Below, in pieces: positions 25,631 to 33,543 of a stretch of 36,320 nt of DNA. Made by a program: the position numbers and the translations under genes. How positions within the stretch are numbered: the stretch's first letter is position 1; each line of letters starts with the position of its first letter. The stretch spans positions 1-36,320 of the forward strand of contig WQYX01000040.1 in NCBI GenBank assembly GCA_009781005.1, given 5' to 3'. The stretch comes from Polyangiaceae bacterium (lineage in GTDB: Bacteria; Myxococcota_A; Polyangia; Polyangiales; Polyangiaceae). The notes beneath the pieces are model-generated. The model worked only from the letters and a program-made list of their open reading frames with translations. It did not search any database and was not told the DNA's origin.

Positions 25631-26135
25631 CGCTCTCCATTCCCATGGCCTTCCGCTCAGTCGTCGTCAGGGATGTGGGATCTACAGGCTGATTCAGGAT
25701 GGTTGCCAGTTGCACGAACACATTCTGTTGCGGCGGCGAAATCTCCTGTCGAAGTTCTGCAAGAAGCTTCAGGAATCGTTCCAGGACAGCATATCCCTTG
25801 AATGCAACACTGGCAGTTGCAACAGACGAAGAAGAACCCTTTACCGTCGCAATCAACTCCGAAACTTCGTCACATGCTCGGGTTACTCGGTCGATGACGT
25901 CGTTGTGGGTCACCTGTGTCGTTACAGGATTCGGCTCCTCCTTCATCACCAGCATGGTTCCTGAGTCTGGCTGGTTCGCCAGCTTCTTCAAATACCAAAG
26001 GATGGTCGGCCGGGAGACCTGAAGCCGACGAGCAAGCTCCGACTTGCTGACTGGCCCCTTCGCCAGTTCATCACGAATCCGCTGGACCAGTTCCGGCTTC
26101 AGGTTCGAGACACCGCGCTGATGACGAGTAAGCAC
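25614..26135 (-). CDS. terminase small-subunit-like protein (copy 2)
   Basis: A 173-aa protein with the same winged-HTH and helical layout as copy 1, overlapping the TerL gene by 17 bp. Fourteen differences were counted, concentrated in the linker (residues 49-75) and the C-terminal tail; the HTH recognition segment (SELARRLQVSRPTILWY) is identical. The conserved upstream GTTGAC repeats (26147-26182) match this, since the DNA-reading part is unchanged. Confidence 0.62.
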   Translation of the reverse strand: MLTRHQRGVSNLKPELVQRIRDELAKGPVSKSELARRLQVSRPTILWYLKKLANQPDSGTMLVMKEEPNPVTTQVTHNDVIDRVTRACDEVSELIATVKGSSSSVATASVAFKGYAVLERFLKLLAELRQEISPPQQNVFVQLATILNQPVDPTSLTTTERKAMGMESDASAA

Positions 26136-26146
26136 AAGAAGAGCCT

Positions 26147-26182
26147 GTCAACCATGTATGAGGCTGTCAACATCCAGTTGAC
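26147..26182. promoter_or_regulatory. GTTGAC repeats upstream of TerS copy 2
   Basis: GTCAAC at 26147-26152 and 26166-26171, and GTTGAC at 26177-26182 (plus-strand reading), are the same arrangement and spacing as 12300-12335 on the opposite strand. The bases between the hexamers have changed more than the hexamers themselves. Confidence 0.5.
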
Positions 26183-26220
26183 GGTTTTCGATGTCTTGGG
26201 TTTATCTTCATTTGGAAGGT

Positions 26221-26648
26221 ACCCATTGAATGCACCTTTCACCAGGTTACTGTACCCGTGGGGCAGACACAATGAATACGTGTTTCGTGAAGTCGACGTC
26301 AACCGTCGAAGATGGCTTCCGCCCCGGAAACCAGATCTTATCAGCTTGCCGCTGGACAGGAATTCTTATCGTGCTTGGGCGACGACTTTCAGCATGCCGA
26401 AATACGCTTGTTGAACGGGAACGATCGCCGACTCATGGAATGGTCAAATTGAATACCAAGAGCACGAACGACGGCGTCCACAACACGGTCAAATGGCGGT
26501 TCGTGGGGGCCCGACCGCCAGCTACTTATGACTATGGATGCACCCGCGCTGGCTATTCGTAAGAGTCGTAAGAGTGTCCACTTCGTCTACATATCATCAT
26601 ACGTAACAGCACATCGAATCGTGAATCCAATACAAATACGCGCAGAAA
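26221..26648. other. intergenic region with one possible small ORF
   Basis: No known gene is seen. One plus-strand frame from 26312 to 26452 would encode 46 residues (begins MASAPETRSYQLAAGQEF, ends LMEWSN) but lacks a convincing ribosome binding site. GCACCCGCGCTGGC (26535-26548) also occurs at 12124-12137 near the hairpin repeat. Confidence 0.25.
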
Positions 26649-28131
26649 TCACCGGGCCTCTTCTAAAATCATTCGCTCTTCAATGAAGCCAGCTTTAGTC
26701 GTAACCGTCGTCCACGCCTCGTCCGGCCGGATGCACACAACCGCAGGCCCCGTCTTCTTGAAGTCGCTCTTCTTAGTCTTCAAGATCACGTGAAATTCGG
26801 GCTGACGGTCGTCGTTCAAAAGCACGACTTCGTAGGTGTGGTCGCCCAACTTCTGCAAAACCTCACCCGCGAGGTACCACCGGCATGACTTTTTGAGCTG
26901 CGTAGCAAAGCTCTCTTGTACCGCGCGAGACAGGTTATCCAGGGTTGCTGGGTCTTGCCGCATCCGAGAGAGCCACGAGCTAAGTCCCGGATATTTCGCT
27001 TCCTTCTTTGCGTTTGCTGCTCGCCTGTCAGCTAATTTCCGCGCCTCATCCGGTGGGAGGCCCTGGCCGCTATCTGCAAGAAGTTCCGCATTCCGACAGC
27101 CCTCCTCGTAACCTCCTGTGCAAGCATTTCCGAAATGCGGTCAATGCCTTTGCCTGGTCCTCGGGGATTCCTTCACCGAGGGTGTATAATACACCCAACT
27201 TGCCACAGGACTCGGCCTGGCCTGCATCACAAGCCCACGAGAAAGCGTCGCGTGCCCGTGTTGGCGACTTGGGCATCGGAGACACTCCCTTTCGGTAGAG
27301 TATTCCGAGCCGCAAGCAGCCCGTCGGAAAGCCAGCGTCACATGCTGTCCAGTATCGGCGGAAGGCAGTGATGAGATCTGGCGTCGTCCCGTCGCCGTTC
27401 TGAAACATCGTGCCTGCATCGTGACATGACGCCGCATCACCTTCGGCACATCCTGCTTCGAAAGAGGAGAGTGCTTTCTGAAGGTCCTTCGGTACGCCCT
27501 CACCATCCGCAAGCATATTACCGACGACCGTGTGGCATCCTTTTGTTGTGCTCCCCTCGAAGCATGCCTTCTTGAACAGTTCGGTTGCTCTTGCTTGATC
27601 GCGAGTGACCCCGTTGCCGACGGAGAACATTCTCGCGAGCACCAAGCAGCTAGCTGCCTTGTTGTGAGTGCACTCGCCAGTGAGGCGAGTAACTTCCGCC
27701 TTCGTCGGCTTGGACACCACGTCAGCATTCTTCGGACTGTTGGCAACGACGCGCTTTGCGTGTGCGTTATAGAGCTCCTCGATCCTCGTCGCTCCTGCGT
27801 GAAGTAGGGCCTTAGCTTCACCGGCATGTTCCCCCCCTGGGTGCTGATCCAGATAGCTCTGAACACCGTCGCAGTCGAAGTCGTGGGTAGGTTGTCGACA
27901 CGATTCGCCCTCTGAGGCCAACCAGTCACTGTCGCTGGACGTTCCGATGTTCCTCAACCAGTCACTGTCAGACGTTCCGACGTTCCTCACCCCCTCCTGC
28001 TCGGGTGCTTGGGACGTGATCACGTCTTCCGGATGGTGACTTGGCAAATTCCCCGTTTGTCTCGCGGACGGTCCGCATCCGAGGGTCGAGCATACGAGAA
28101 CGAGCGGAAAGATTTGGGCTGAGATGCGCAT
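26649..28131 (-). pseudogene. Sel1-repeat lipoprotein with one frameshift
   Basis: From the ATG at 28131 a signal peptide with lipobox (LVLVCSTLGC) leads into an Asp/Ser-rich linker and about six Sel1/TPR-like repeats (ASCLVLARMFSVGNGVTRDQ, KGCHTVVGNMLADGEGVP, ASCHDAGTMFQNGDG, TGCLRLGILYRKG, ESCGKLGVLYTLGEGIPED). The frame breaks at the A run near 27127-27129: dropping one base gives NACTGGYEEGCRNAELLAD and continues open to 26649 through a C-terminal domain (ATLDNLSRAVQESF, CRWYLAGEVLQKLGDHTYEVVLL, ending ILEEAR). The intact protein would be about 490 aa. The frameshift may be a real mutation or a base-calling error. Confidence 0.75.
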
Positions 28132-28170
28132 GGGGTACCTCACGTGATTCTTGTATTTTATGCCAATGTC

Positions 28171-29043
28171 TCAGCGAGTTTTCGCAATGCAGTCTGAGAG
28201 CTCGAATTCGAGCTTCGATTTGCCAAGCTGTTTCCCATAACCAGTCAGCCGGCCTTCGACTGCAATTGGTGCGTACTTCCTCATCGTATGAACGTCGAAC
28301 TTCGTGGCATCGTGGGCCGGATCGAAATCCTTGCACGAGAAAGACGTGTAGTCCCCAGTACTTGCGATGAATTCCACAATGATTCCCGGGCGCTCAAACT
28401 TCCCGTTCCAGCGCACAAAGTTGTCGTTGTACGTCGTCGCCCAAAGCTCGTCAGGGTCGTTCTTCGACCCAAGGGCAGTGCCGATTCCATCTGGGCTAGC
28501 GGCAACGAACTTTCGTGTAGCAAGGCGCTTCTTCTCTTCCAGCTTTTTTGCCTTCTCTTCCTCGGCCTTTGCCTTGGCCTCAGCGATTGGGTCGCTCGGA
28601 GGGGCTGCGTCCTCCATGGCTACAATCGGCACGGCACTCGCAGAAGTCGCACGCTCTGCACTCGCAAAAGCAACAGGGTTCGCACTGGTGGTCGGGTTGG
28701 CGGACATAGATGTGATGGGGACACTGGAACTGTCCGCCACGGGCGTTGCCTGAGCGTGAGTTTTGGGCTTGGCGAGATTTGCGATGGCGCCGATGACGAA
28801 GAGCGCGAAGAAAATGCAACCGCCTCCCCCGGAGATAATCCCCACCAGGGCCATCCAACCGTTCGAGAATTTCCCGGGGGAGGCGTCAATCTCCTTCTTC
28901 GCCTTCAACCCGAGCACCAGCGCTGGGATGGCCGTCAGACCGCAGAGTATGAAAGAGCCGAGACCCAGGCACACGGACAGCAGCGCGTTCGTGTGTCGTT
29001 GGGGTTGGGGTTGGGGTTGCTGGGGCTGCGGCTGAATGTTCAT
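28171..29043 (-). CDS. DUF4190-like membrane protein
   Basis: A 290-aa protein. The Gln/Pro-rich N-terminus is followed by two hydrophobic segments (ALLSVCLGLGSFILCGLTAI, residues about 20-45, and MALVGIISGGGGCIFFALFV, about 64-88) with the intervening LVLGLKAKKEI typical of DUF4190. A Ala/Ser/Lys-rich linker with a charged coiled segment (AKAKAEEEKAKKLEEKKRLA) follows, then a C-terminal domain of about 110 residues (DELWATTYNDNFVRWNGKF, VEGRLTGYGKQLGKSKLEFELSDC) that may be extracytoplasmic. AGGAGG lies 6 bases before the ATG at 29043. The Sel1 gene follows 39 bp downstream on the same strand, so they may be co-transcribed. Confidence 0.72.
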   Translation of the reverse strand: MNIQPQPQQPQPQPQRHTNALLSVCLGLGSFILCGLTAIPALVLGLKAKKEIDASPGKFSNGWMALVGIISGGGGCIFFALFVIGAIANLAKPKTHAQATPVADSSSVPITSMSANPTTSANPVAFASAERATSASAVPIVAMEDAAPPSDPIAEAKAKAEEEKAKKLEEKKRLATRKFVAASPDGIGTALGSKNDPDELWATTYNDNFVRWNGKFERPGIIVEFIASTGDYTSFSCKDFDPAHDATKFDVHTMRKYAPIAVEGRLTGYGKQLGKSKLEFELSDCIAKTR

Positions 29044-29118
29044 TACATCACCTCCTGCAAGGGCACCGTAACGAGAGCATGGGGACCGTGGAGACGAACG
29101 AGAGAACGCATGGGTTCC

Positions 29119-29304
29119 TCAATCCTGGAAGCGACCACGGACCATCTGATGCATCGACATTTTGTGACCACACTGTGGGCATCTCTTTTGAAAAAGCCGA
29201 ATGTTCCAAACAGTTAGAAACCACCAAAGAATCCGCGGTATCAGCCAAATCAGCGTCTTGATGGGTGTCTCGGTGCATCGTGCACAATCACGACATCCAG
29301 CCAT
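29119..29304 (-). CDS. small zinc-ribbon membrane protein
   Basis: A 61-aa protein. A CxxC pair with an extra cysteine at the N-terminus (MAGCRDCARC), one hydrophobic segment (TLIWLIPRILWWFLTVWNI), then CPQCGH with a trailing histidine (MSMHQM). The layout of Cys pair, TM helix, WN motif and CPxCGH suggests a membrane-anchored zinc ribbon. AGGAG lies 7 bases before the ATG at 29304. It stands 75 bp upstream of the DUF4190-like gene in the same direction. Function unknown. Confidence 0.6.
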   Translation of the reverse strand: MAGCRDCARCTETPIKTLIWLIPRILWWFLTVWNIRLFQKRCPQCGHKMSMHQMVRGRFQD

Positions 29305-29522
29305 GCTCTATCTCCTGTTCTGAACCGTACATTCCCCTCTATCGGCCAAGCGGCGAAGCGCTCCTCTGCGCAGAACGTCCGGTGAGACTGGTGCGTACTG
29401 AGCGGTGAGGCTGGCAGTTTGGCGTGGACGAACAAAGAGGCACACGGAACACGTTACACGTTTTTTGAATCGCGATCTACCTAGCGTGTTTCTGACAAGC
29501 AGACCCGGGTACCCGCGGGTGG
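29305..29522. promoter_or_regulatory. divergent promoter region with tandem palindromes
   Basis: It lies between the minus-strand zinc-ribbon gene and the plus-strand XRE gene. ACCCGGGT (29503-29510) and ACCCGCGGGT (29511-29520) are adjoining perfect palindromes ending 2 bp before the XRE ATG. They are a plausible XRE autoregulatory site overlapping its ribosome binding site. Confidence 0.45.
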
Positions 29523-29819
29523 ATGTCCACCGAACGCCTCGCTTCTCTGCTTCGGTCGGTAGGGGCGAATGTGCGGAGGTTGCGCATTAAGAAAGGTCTC
29601 ACCCAAGCCCAACTCAGTGAGGCGGCCGACCTCGAAACCCGATTCCTTCAGCAGGTCGAGGCGGCTCGGAGCAACATCACCTTGGCCACGTTGCTTGCTC
29701 TTGCCGATGCTCTTCGAGTCCATCCGGGGCACCTGCTGAAGAAGGCGACCCCGGTAGCTCGTCCCGCTGGACGACCCAAGACCAAGCGGTCAGCGAAACG
29801 CGCTACATCGTCCCGATGA
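29523..29819 (+). CDS. XRE-family regulator upstream of nuclease-NTPase gene
   Basis: A 98-aa protein. The HTH domain covers residues about 9-65: LRSVGANVRRLRIKKGLTQAQLSEAADLETRFLQQVEAARSN is the standard XRE pattern. It ends in a basic tail (RPAGRPKTKRSAKRATSS). It is followed after 199 bp by the large nuclease-NTPase gene on the same strand. Such small XRE proteins often control restriction or abortive-infection genes, so it may control that gene. Confidence 0.83.
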   Translation: MSTERLASLLRSVGANVRRLRIKKGLTQAQLSEAADLETRFLQQVEAARSNITLATLLALADALRVHPGHLLKKATPVARPAGRPKTKRSAKRATSSR

Positions 29820-30018
29820 CGTTCGGTTGAGGGACGGCTCGTCAAGCGGTCTCCGACCCCGAGGGTACCTGTGCGTCTCTTCATCGTGAAGAGATCCGCT
29901 TTCGTCTCGCGAGAACCTCGATAGGTTCAGAAGACACTGATTCATCTCCAACAGGGGGTTGCGTTGGCGTTCGATTTGGTTTGCACTCGTCACGATGCCC
30001 GGCAAGCTGCCATCGACA

Positions 30019-32910
30019 ATGACGCCGACCGAGGCGCGCGAATCGGTAAGCGTTGCATTCAAGTCTTTCGAGGCGCGCCGGAAGAAGACCGCAAATGAGG
30101 CGACAACAAGGGTTGAGTTGATCGACGAGATACTCCGCTCTGTTGGTTGGCCCACAGGCAGCATCGAGCGCGAGCTGCCCACCGGCACCGGCGACTTCAT
30201 TGACTATGAGCTTCGCGCGGATGGACAGGCGTGGATGATCGTTGAAGCGAAGCGCGTAGGTGAAAATTTCAGGCTCACGCCGAAGTCCGCCCGTTCATCG
30301 CAGCCGTCTAGGAGCCTCCAGTCGCTCACCGGAACAGGCGGTGAGACCTTGCGCGATGTTCTCAAACAGGCGGCCCGCTACTGCAATGAGCGCGGAATTG
30401 CGCTTGCTTGCGCCACAAACGGGTTCGAATGGATTTTCTTCCGCGGCTTGTCGACGCCAACGCGTCCTTGGACGAAGGGGCACGCCGTAGTCTTCGGCGG
30501 TCACGACGACATCGTAGGACGTTTCGACGAGTTCCTCGCTTGTATTGGTCGTGCGTCGGCTGGGAGCTCGTTCCTGCACGAGCGTCTTGAACTGCCCCCG
30601 ACTGGGATGCTTCCACCGTCCCGTGTGCCCCAGGACGTCCTCACGTTTGTCAGAAAGGAACGTGACCCTAATGCCACGGCACTGGTACGGAACATCTCCG
30701 ACTTCCTCTTTTCTGAGATCTTCGGAGAGCGCCGTGGCGACATGCTCACGCGTTGTTATGTCGAGCCCGGGTCGAGCGAGGAGTTCGAGCGCAGCATCCA
30801 TCGCCTCCTCAAGGACTCTGAGACCGTCATCGATGAGGACGCAATCCACGCCGTTCCAACCGATGCTGAAAAGTTTGTGGCGCATGTCGATCGCCATGAG
30901 GCTACTGGCGCGAAGCAGCCGGTTGTCGTCGTGGGAAACGTCGGTGTTGGTAAGACGACGTTCCTTCAACGGTCATTGGCTCAACTCCGCTCCGATCGCA
31001 GTGCCATCTGCGCAGTCGTCGATCTCGAGGGCTTCGGACATGGCGGTGGGATCGACGGCTCCGCCGAGCAGGCACGCGTTGCCGACGAGGTGCTGAACAA
31101 GCTTCAGACTGCCACCCTCACGGTCTTGAAGCATCGTGAGGATCTATCGGACGCCGCGAAGCTTCAAGGAGAACATTCGTCGAGAGAAACACTCTCGACG
31201 TTGCAACTGAACAAGCTTCAGAACACTAAACGCCTCGGACGCGAGCTCTGGGTGGCGGATCCAACGGCGTGGCCGCGGAAGGAGATGGAGATCTTCGAGG
31301 AGCTGACGAGCAAGCCGGTCACTCACCTCGTTGCGTACATTCGACATCTCCACGGAAGGTTCACTCGGGAGGATGATGCTCGGTATCCCATTCTCATAGC
31401 GATCGACAACTTGGACCTGAGCACCGACGAGTATCAGCACACCATTTATGGCCTCGCGCAGCGGCTAACACGTGACACGAACGCCATCGTGGTTGTGTGC
31501 CTTCGCGAAGACACATTTCGACTCGGTCGAGAGCCAGGCGGATTCCTCACCTCGAGCGCATTCCCGTTCGTCTTCCACGTTGCCCGTCCACCGCTCGATC
31601 AGCTTCTTCGCAAGCGGGTTACGTACGGGGAGTATGCCAAAGAAAACGCGCTCCTGCCGCGTGGTCTGAAAACCGAGGGCGAGCGCGTTGTCGACGTCTG
31701 CAAGCTCGTTCGGACGACCCTGCTAGTGCAGAAGTCCGAGTCCCTCGAGCTTTTCGCTGGGCTCGCCGGTCACAATACGCGCGCCGCGCTCGACCTCGTC
31801 CGCGCACTCGTCGATGGGGCTGCGCCCGGACGAGCGGATTCGTCGGCGACGTACGCGTTCGAGTGCCTTCTCAACTCCTCGGGGTACGAGACGCTTCAGG
31901 CGCGCGTTGTGAACTGTTTCGACGCCGAACCTGCTGGCGCTCCTGCGCATGCACTCCAGATGCGGCTTCTTGCGTACTACTCGTTCGCGGTTGATGCTGG
32001 TCCTGAGCGCGTGCTCTTCGAGGAGGTAGATCGCGCCATCGCGAACTTCTCGGGGTGGGGCTATCCGGTCGCGTTGGTGCGTTGGTCGTTGGAGAATCTG
32101 GTCAAAAACGGGCTGCTTCGCGATCCGAAAGGCGGACGCCGCCAGAATCAGACGCTTTCGAAACGGTTAAACATCACGGCATCCGGACACGTTCACCTAA
32201 ACCGACTTGTGGACCTTCGCTCATACCGAGCAGCCGTAGCATCCACAACGCGCTGGTACGATCCGCAGCTGGCGGAGTCGTTCATCCGGAGTTCGAGTGA
32301 GGCTGCTGGGGCCGCCGGGTTGACCATCGGCGACATCGTCGAGTCGAAGGCCATCGATGTCTTCGACGCTTATCTCGCTCAGTCTGTCACACGCGAGGAC
32401 AGAACGCTTGCAACTGGGCTCGGTGGCCATCGATGGCGTGCGGAGGTGCTCTCGCGCTCGGCGCGGATTCTGCCCCCGCAGTATCAGCCCGTGCCACTGC
32501 CCATCGCCACGTCGTCGGAACCGACGCTTGAGGTGCCTTCTCCGCGACCTCGACAGCAGAAGGAAGAGCAACTCAAGCTTGCACTTGGCGGAGTCACGAA
32601 CGAACTAACACTCAAAAAAATTCACCGTGATGTCGAGTACAAGGACACCGTGTGGACGCCGCGGATCCTTTGGGCACTGGAGTTCGCCAAGCGCCGTCAT
32701 CTCGGTCCACAGCGCGCGAGCGATCTCGCGGAGCTACTCGTGCGGTACGGCGACATCGACGTTCCGCGGAACAACGTAGCGCGCGCCTTTCGCGACTTCC
32801 GCCCCGAGCACGGCGTCGACGGTCTTTGGACTGTCGAGAAGAAGCGTTACGCCATCACCGACGCTGGTGCGCTGTTACTAACGACGCTCCTCTCTGACGA
32901 CAGCGAGTAG
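30019..32910 (+). CDS. HsdR_N-like nuclease fused to P-loop NTPase (defence candidate)
   Basis: About 963 aa from the ATG at 30019 (ATG 29995 and an upstream start at 29959 are also in frame; none has a clear ribosome binding site). The N-terminal nuclease domain (about 10-150) has VELIDEILRSVGW, D62 in GTGDFIDYEL and E76-x-K78 in MIVEAKRVG, as in type I restriction HsdR N-terminal domains. A P-loop NTPase follows: Walker A GNVGVGKTT (306-314) and Walker B ILIAIDNLD (458-466). The rest is helical, with winged-helix-like segments near the C-terminus. The nuclease-NTPase-sensor order resembles STAND/Avs-type defence proteins; exact class is not established. It has no methylase partner. Confidence 0.7.
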   Translation: MTPTEARESVSVAFKSFEARRKKTANEATTRVELIDEILRSVGWPTGSIERELPTGTGDFIDYELRADGQAWMIVEAKRVGENFRLTPKSARSSQPSRSLQSLTGTGGETLRDVLKQAARYCNERGIALACATNGFEWIFFRGLSTPTRPWTKGHAVVFGGHDDIVGRFDEFLACIGRASAGSSFLHERLELPPTGMLPPSRVPQDVLTFVRKERDPNATALVRNISDFLFSEIFGERRGDMLTRCYVEPGSSEEFERSIHRLLKDSETVIDEDAIHAVPTDAEKFVAHVDRHEATGAKQPVVVVGNVGVGKTTFLQRSLAQLRSDRSAICAVVDLEGFGHGGGIDGSAEQARVADEVLNKLQTATLTVLKHREDLSDAAKLQGEHSSRETLSTLQLNKLQNTKRLGRELWVADPTAWPRKEMEIFEELTSKPVTHLVAYIRHLHGRFTREDDARYPILIAIDNLDLSTDEYQHTIYGLAQRLTRDTNAIVVVCLREDTFRLGREPGGFLTSSAFPFVFHVARPPLDQLLRKRVTYGEYAKENALLPRGLKTEGERVVDVCKLVRTTLLVQKSESLELFAGLAGHNTRAALDLVRALVDGAAPGRADSSATYAFECLLNSSGYETLQARVVNCFDAEPAGAPAHALQMRLLAYYSFAVDAGPERVLFEEVDRAIANFSGWGYPVALVRWSLENLVKNGLLRDPKGGRRQNQTLSKRLNITASGHVHLNRLVDLRSYRAAVASTTRWYDPQLAESFIRSSSEAAGAAGLTIGDIVESKAIDVFDAYLAQSVTREDRTLATGLGGHRWRAEVLSRSARILPPQYQPVPLPIATSSEPTLEVPSPRPRQQKEEQLKLALGGVTNELTLKKIHRDVEYKDTVWTPRILWALEFAKRRHLGPQRASDLAELLVRYGDIDVPRNNVARAFRDFRPEHGVDGLWTVEKKRYAITDAGALLLTTLLSDDSE

Positions 32911-33139
32911 AAGCGAAGGCGGCTGCGAAATTGCCGCAACGCGAAGGCCGTCACTCACGCGAATCACCTGATTCTCGCGCGCCCGCGCAGGCGTCACGCC
33001 GCCTCGGGAAAATCGGGACCCATTGGGAGTCAAATCTTGCCGCAACCAGATGGTTCAGGCCAGCAACTCCCGCTTTGGACAGGCACGAAGCTGTTGACCA
33101 AGTGCATACTGATTTTGGTGTGATACGCGTTGGCAGTGC
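32911..33139. other. convergent intergenic region
   Basis: It lies between the nuclease-NTPase gene and the minus-strand 128-aa gene. No gene is seen; it contains the hairpin repeat at 32982-33008. Confidence 0.5.
32982..33008. repeat. 27-bp hairpin repeat, copy B
   Basis: It matches 12126-12152 at 26 of 27 positions, with the same nested CCCG/CGGG and GGCG/CGCC arms. It lies 72 bp after the nuclease-NTPase gene, where it could act as a bidirectional transcript-end structure, though no T-run follows. Confidence 0.5.
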
Positions 33140-33526
33140 TCACGCGGCAATGAGGCCGTGCGCTGTCAGGCGCTCTTGCAGACTGCTGACAAGCCGCACG
33201 CTGTCGTCATGCTCCAGTCCGAAGGAGACAAGGCGGTGCATGACAGTGGCTAGAAGTCGGTCTGCGGTCATGCGCGAGAGCCGGTTACCGCCATCGAAGC
33301 GTACCTGCACGATGTGGCGCTCGTGACCGCTCGCCAACCGTAGCCATACGCGGAGGGAGGAACCTCCAACGAGAAAGCGTCCTCTACGGTCGCCGACGTA
33401 GACACGAGCCCGCGATGGTCGAACCCGAAAGCGGAGGTGCATACCGCGGGCATGGGGACCCGCAGAGAACTCGAGTTCGCCCGATTTGCTTTCGAAAGAC
33501 TCGGCAACGTCAGAAAGGGAAGTCAT
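33140..33526 (-). CDS. hypothetical protein downstream of replication ATPase
   Basis: A 128-aa protein. The ATG at 33526 has GAGGAG 7 bases before it, better than the in-frame ATG at 33532. The middle is beta-rich (ARGMHLRFRVRPSRARVYVGDRRGRFLVGG, SLRVWLRLASGHERHIVQVRF) and the end is helical (ADRLLATVMHRLVSFGLE). No family is recognised. It starts 17 bp after the ATPase gene on the same strand and is probably the last gene of the replicon-like operon. Confidence 0.62.
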   Translation of the reverse strand: MTSLSDVAESFESKSGELEFSAGPHARGMHLRFRVRPSRARVYVGDRRGRFLVGGSSLRVWLRLASGHERHIVQVRFDGGNRLSRMTADRLLATVMHRLVSFGLEHDDSVRLVSSLQERLTAHGLIAA

Positions 33527-33543
33527 TGGCAATCTCCTCGTGA

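Larger units (their letters stand above)
23730..26220 (-). repeat. inverted duplication, right copy (terminase module)
   Basis: The inverted counterpart of 12268-14749. The two copies lie about 9 kb apart and could recombine to invert the DNA between them, including attR of element 1 and the serine recombinase. Confidence 0.88.
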
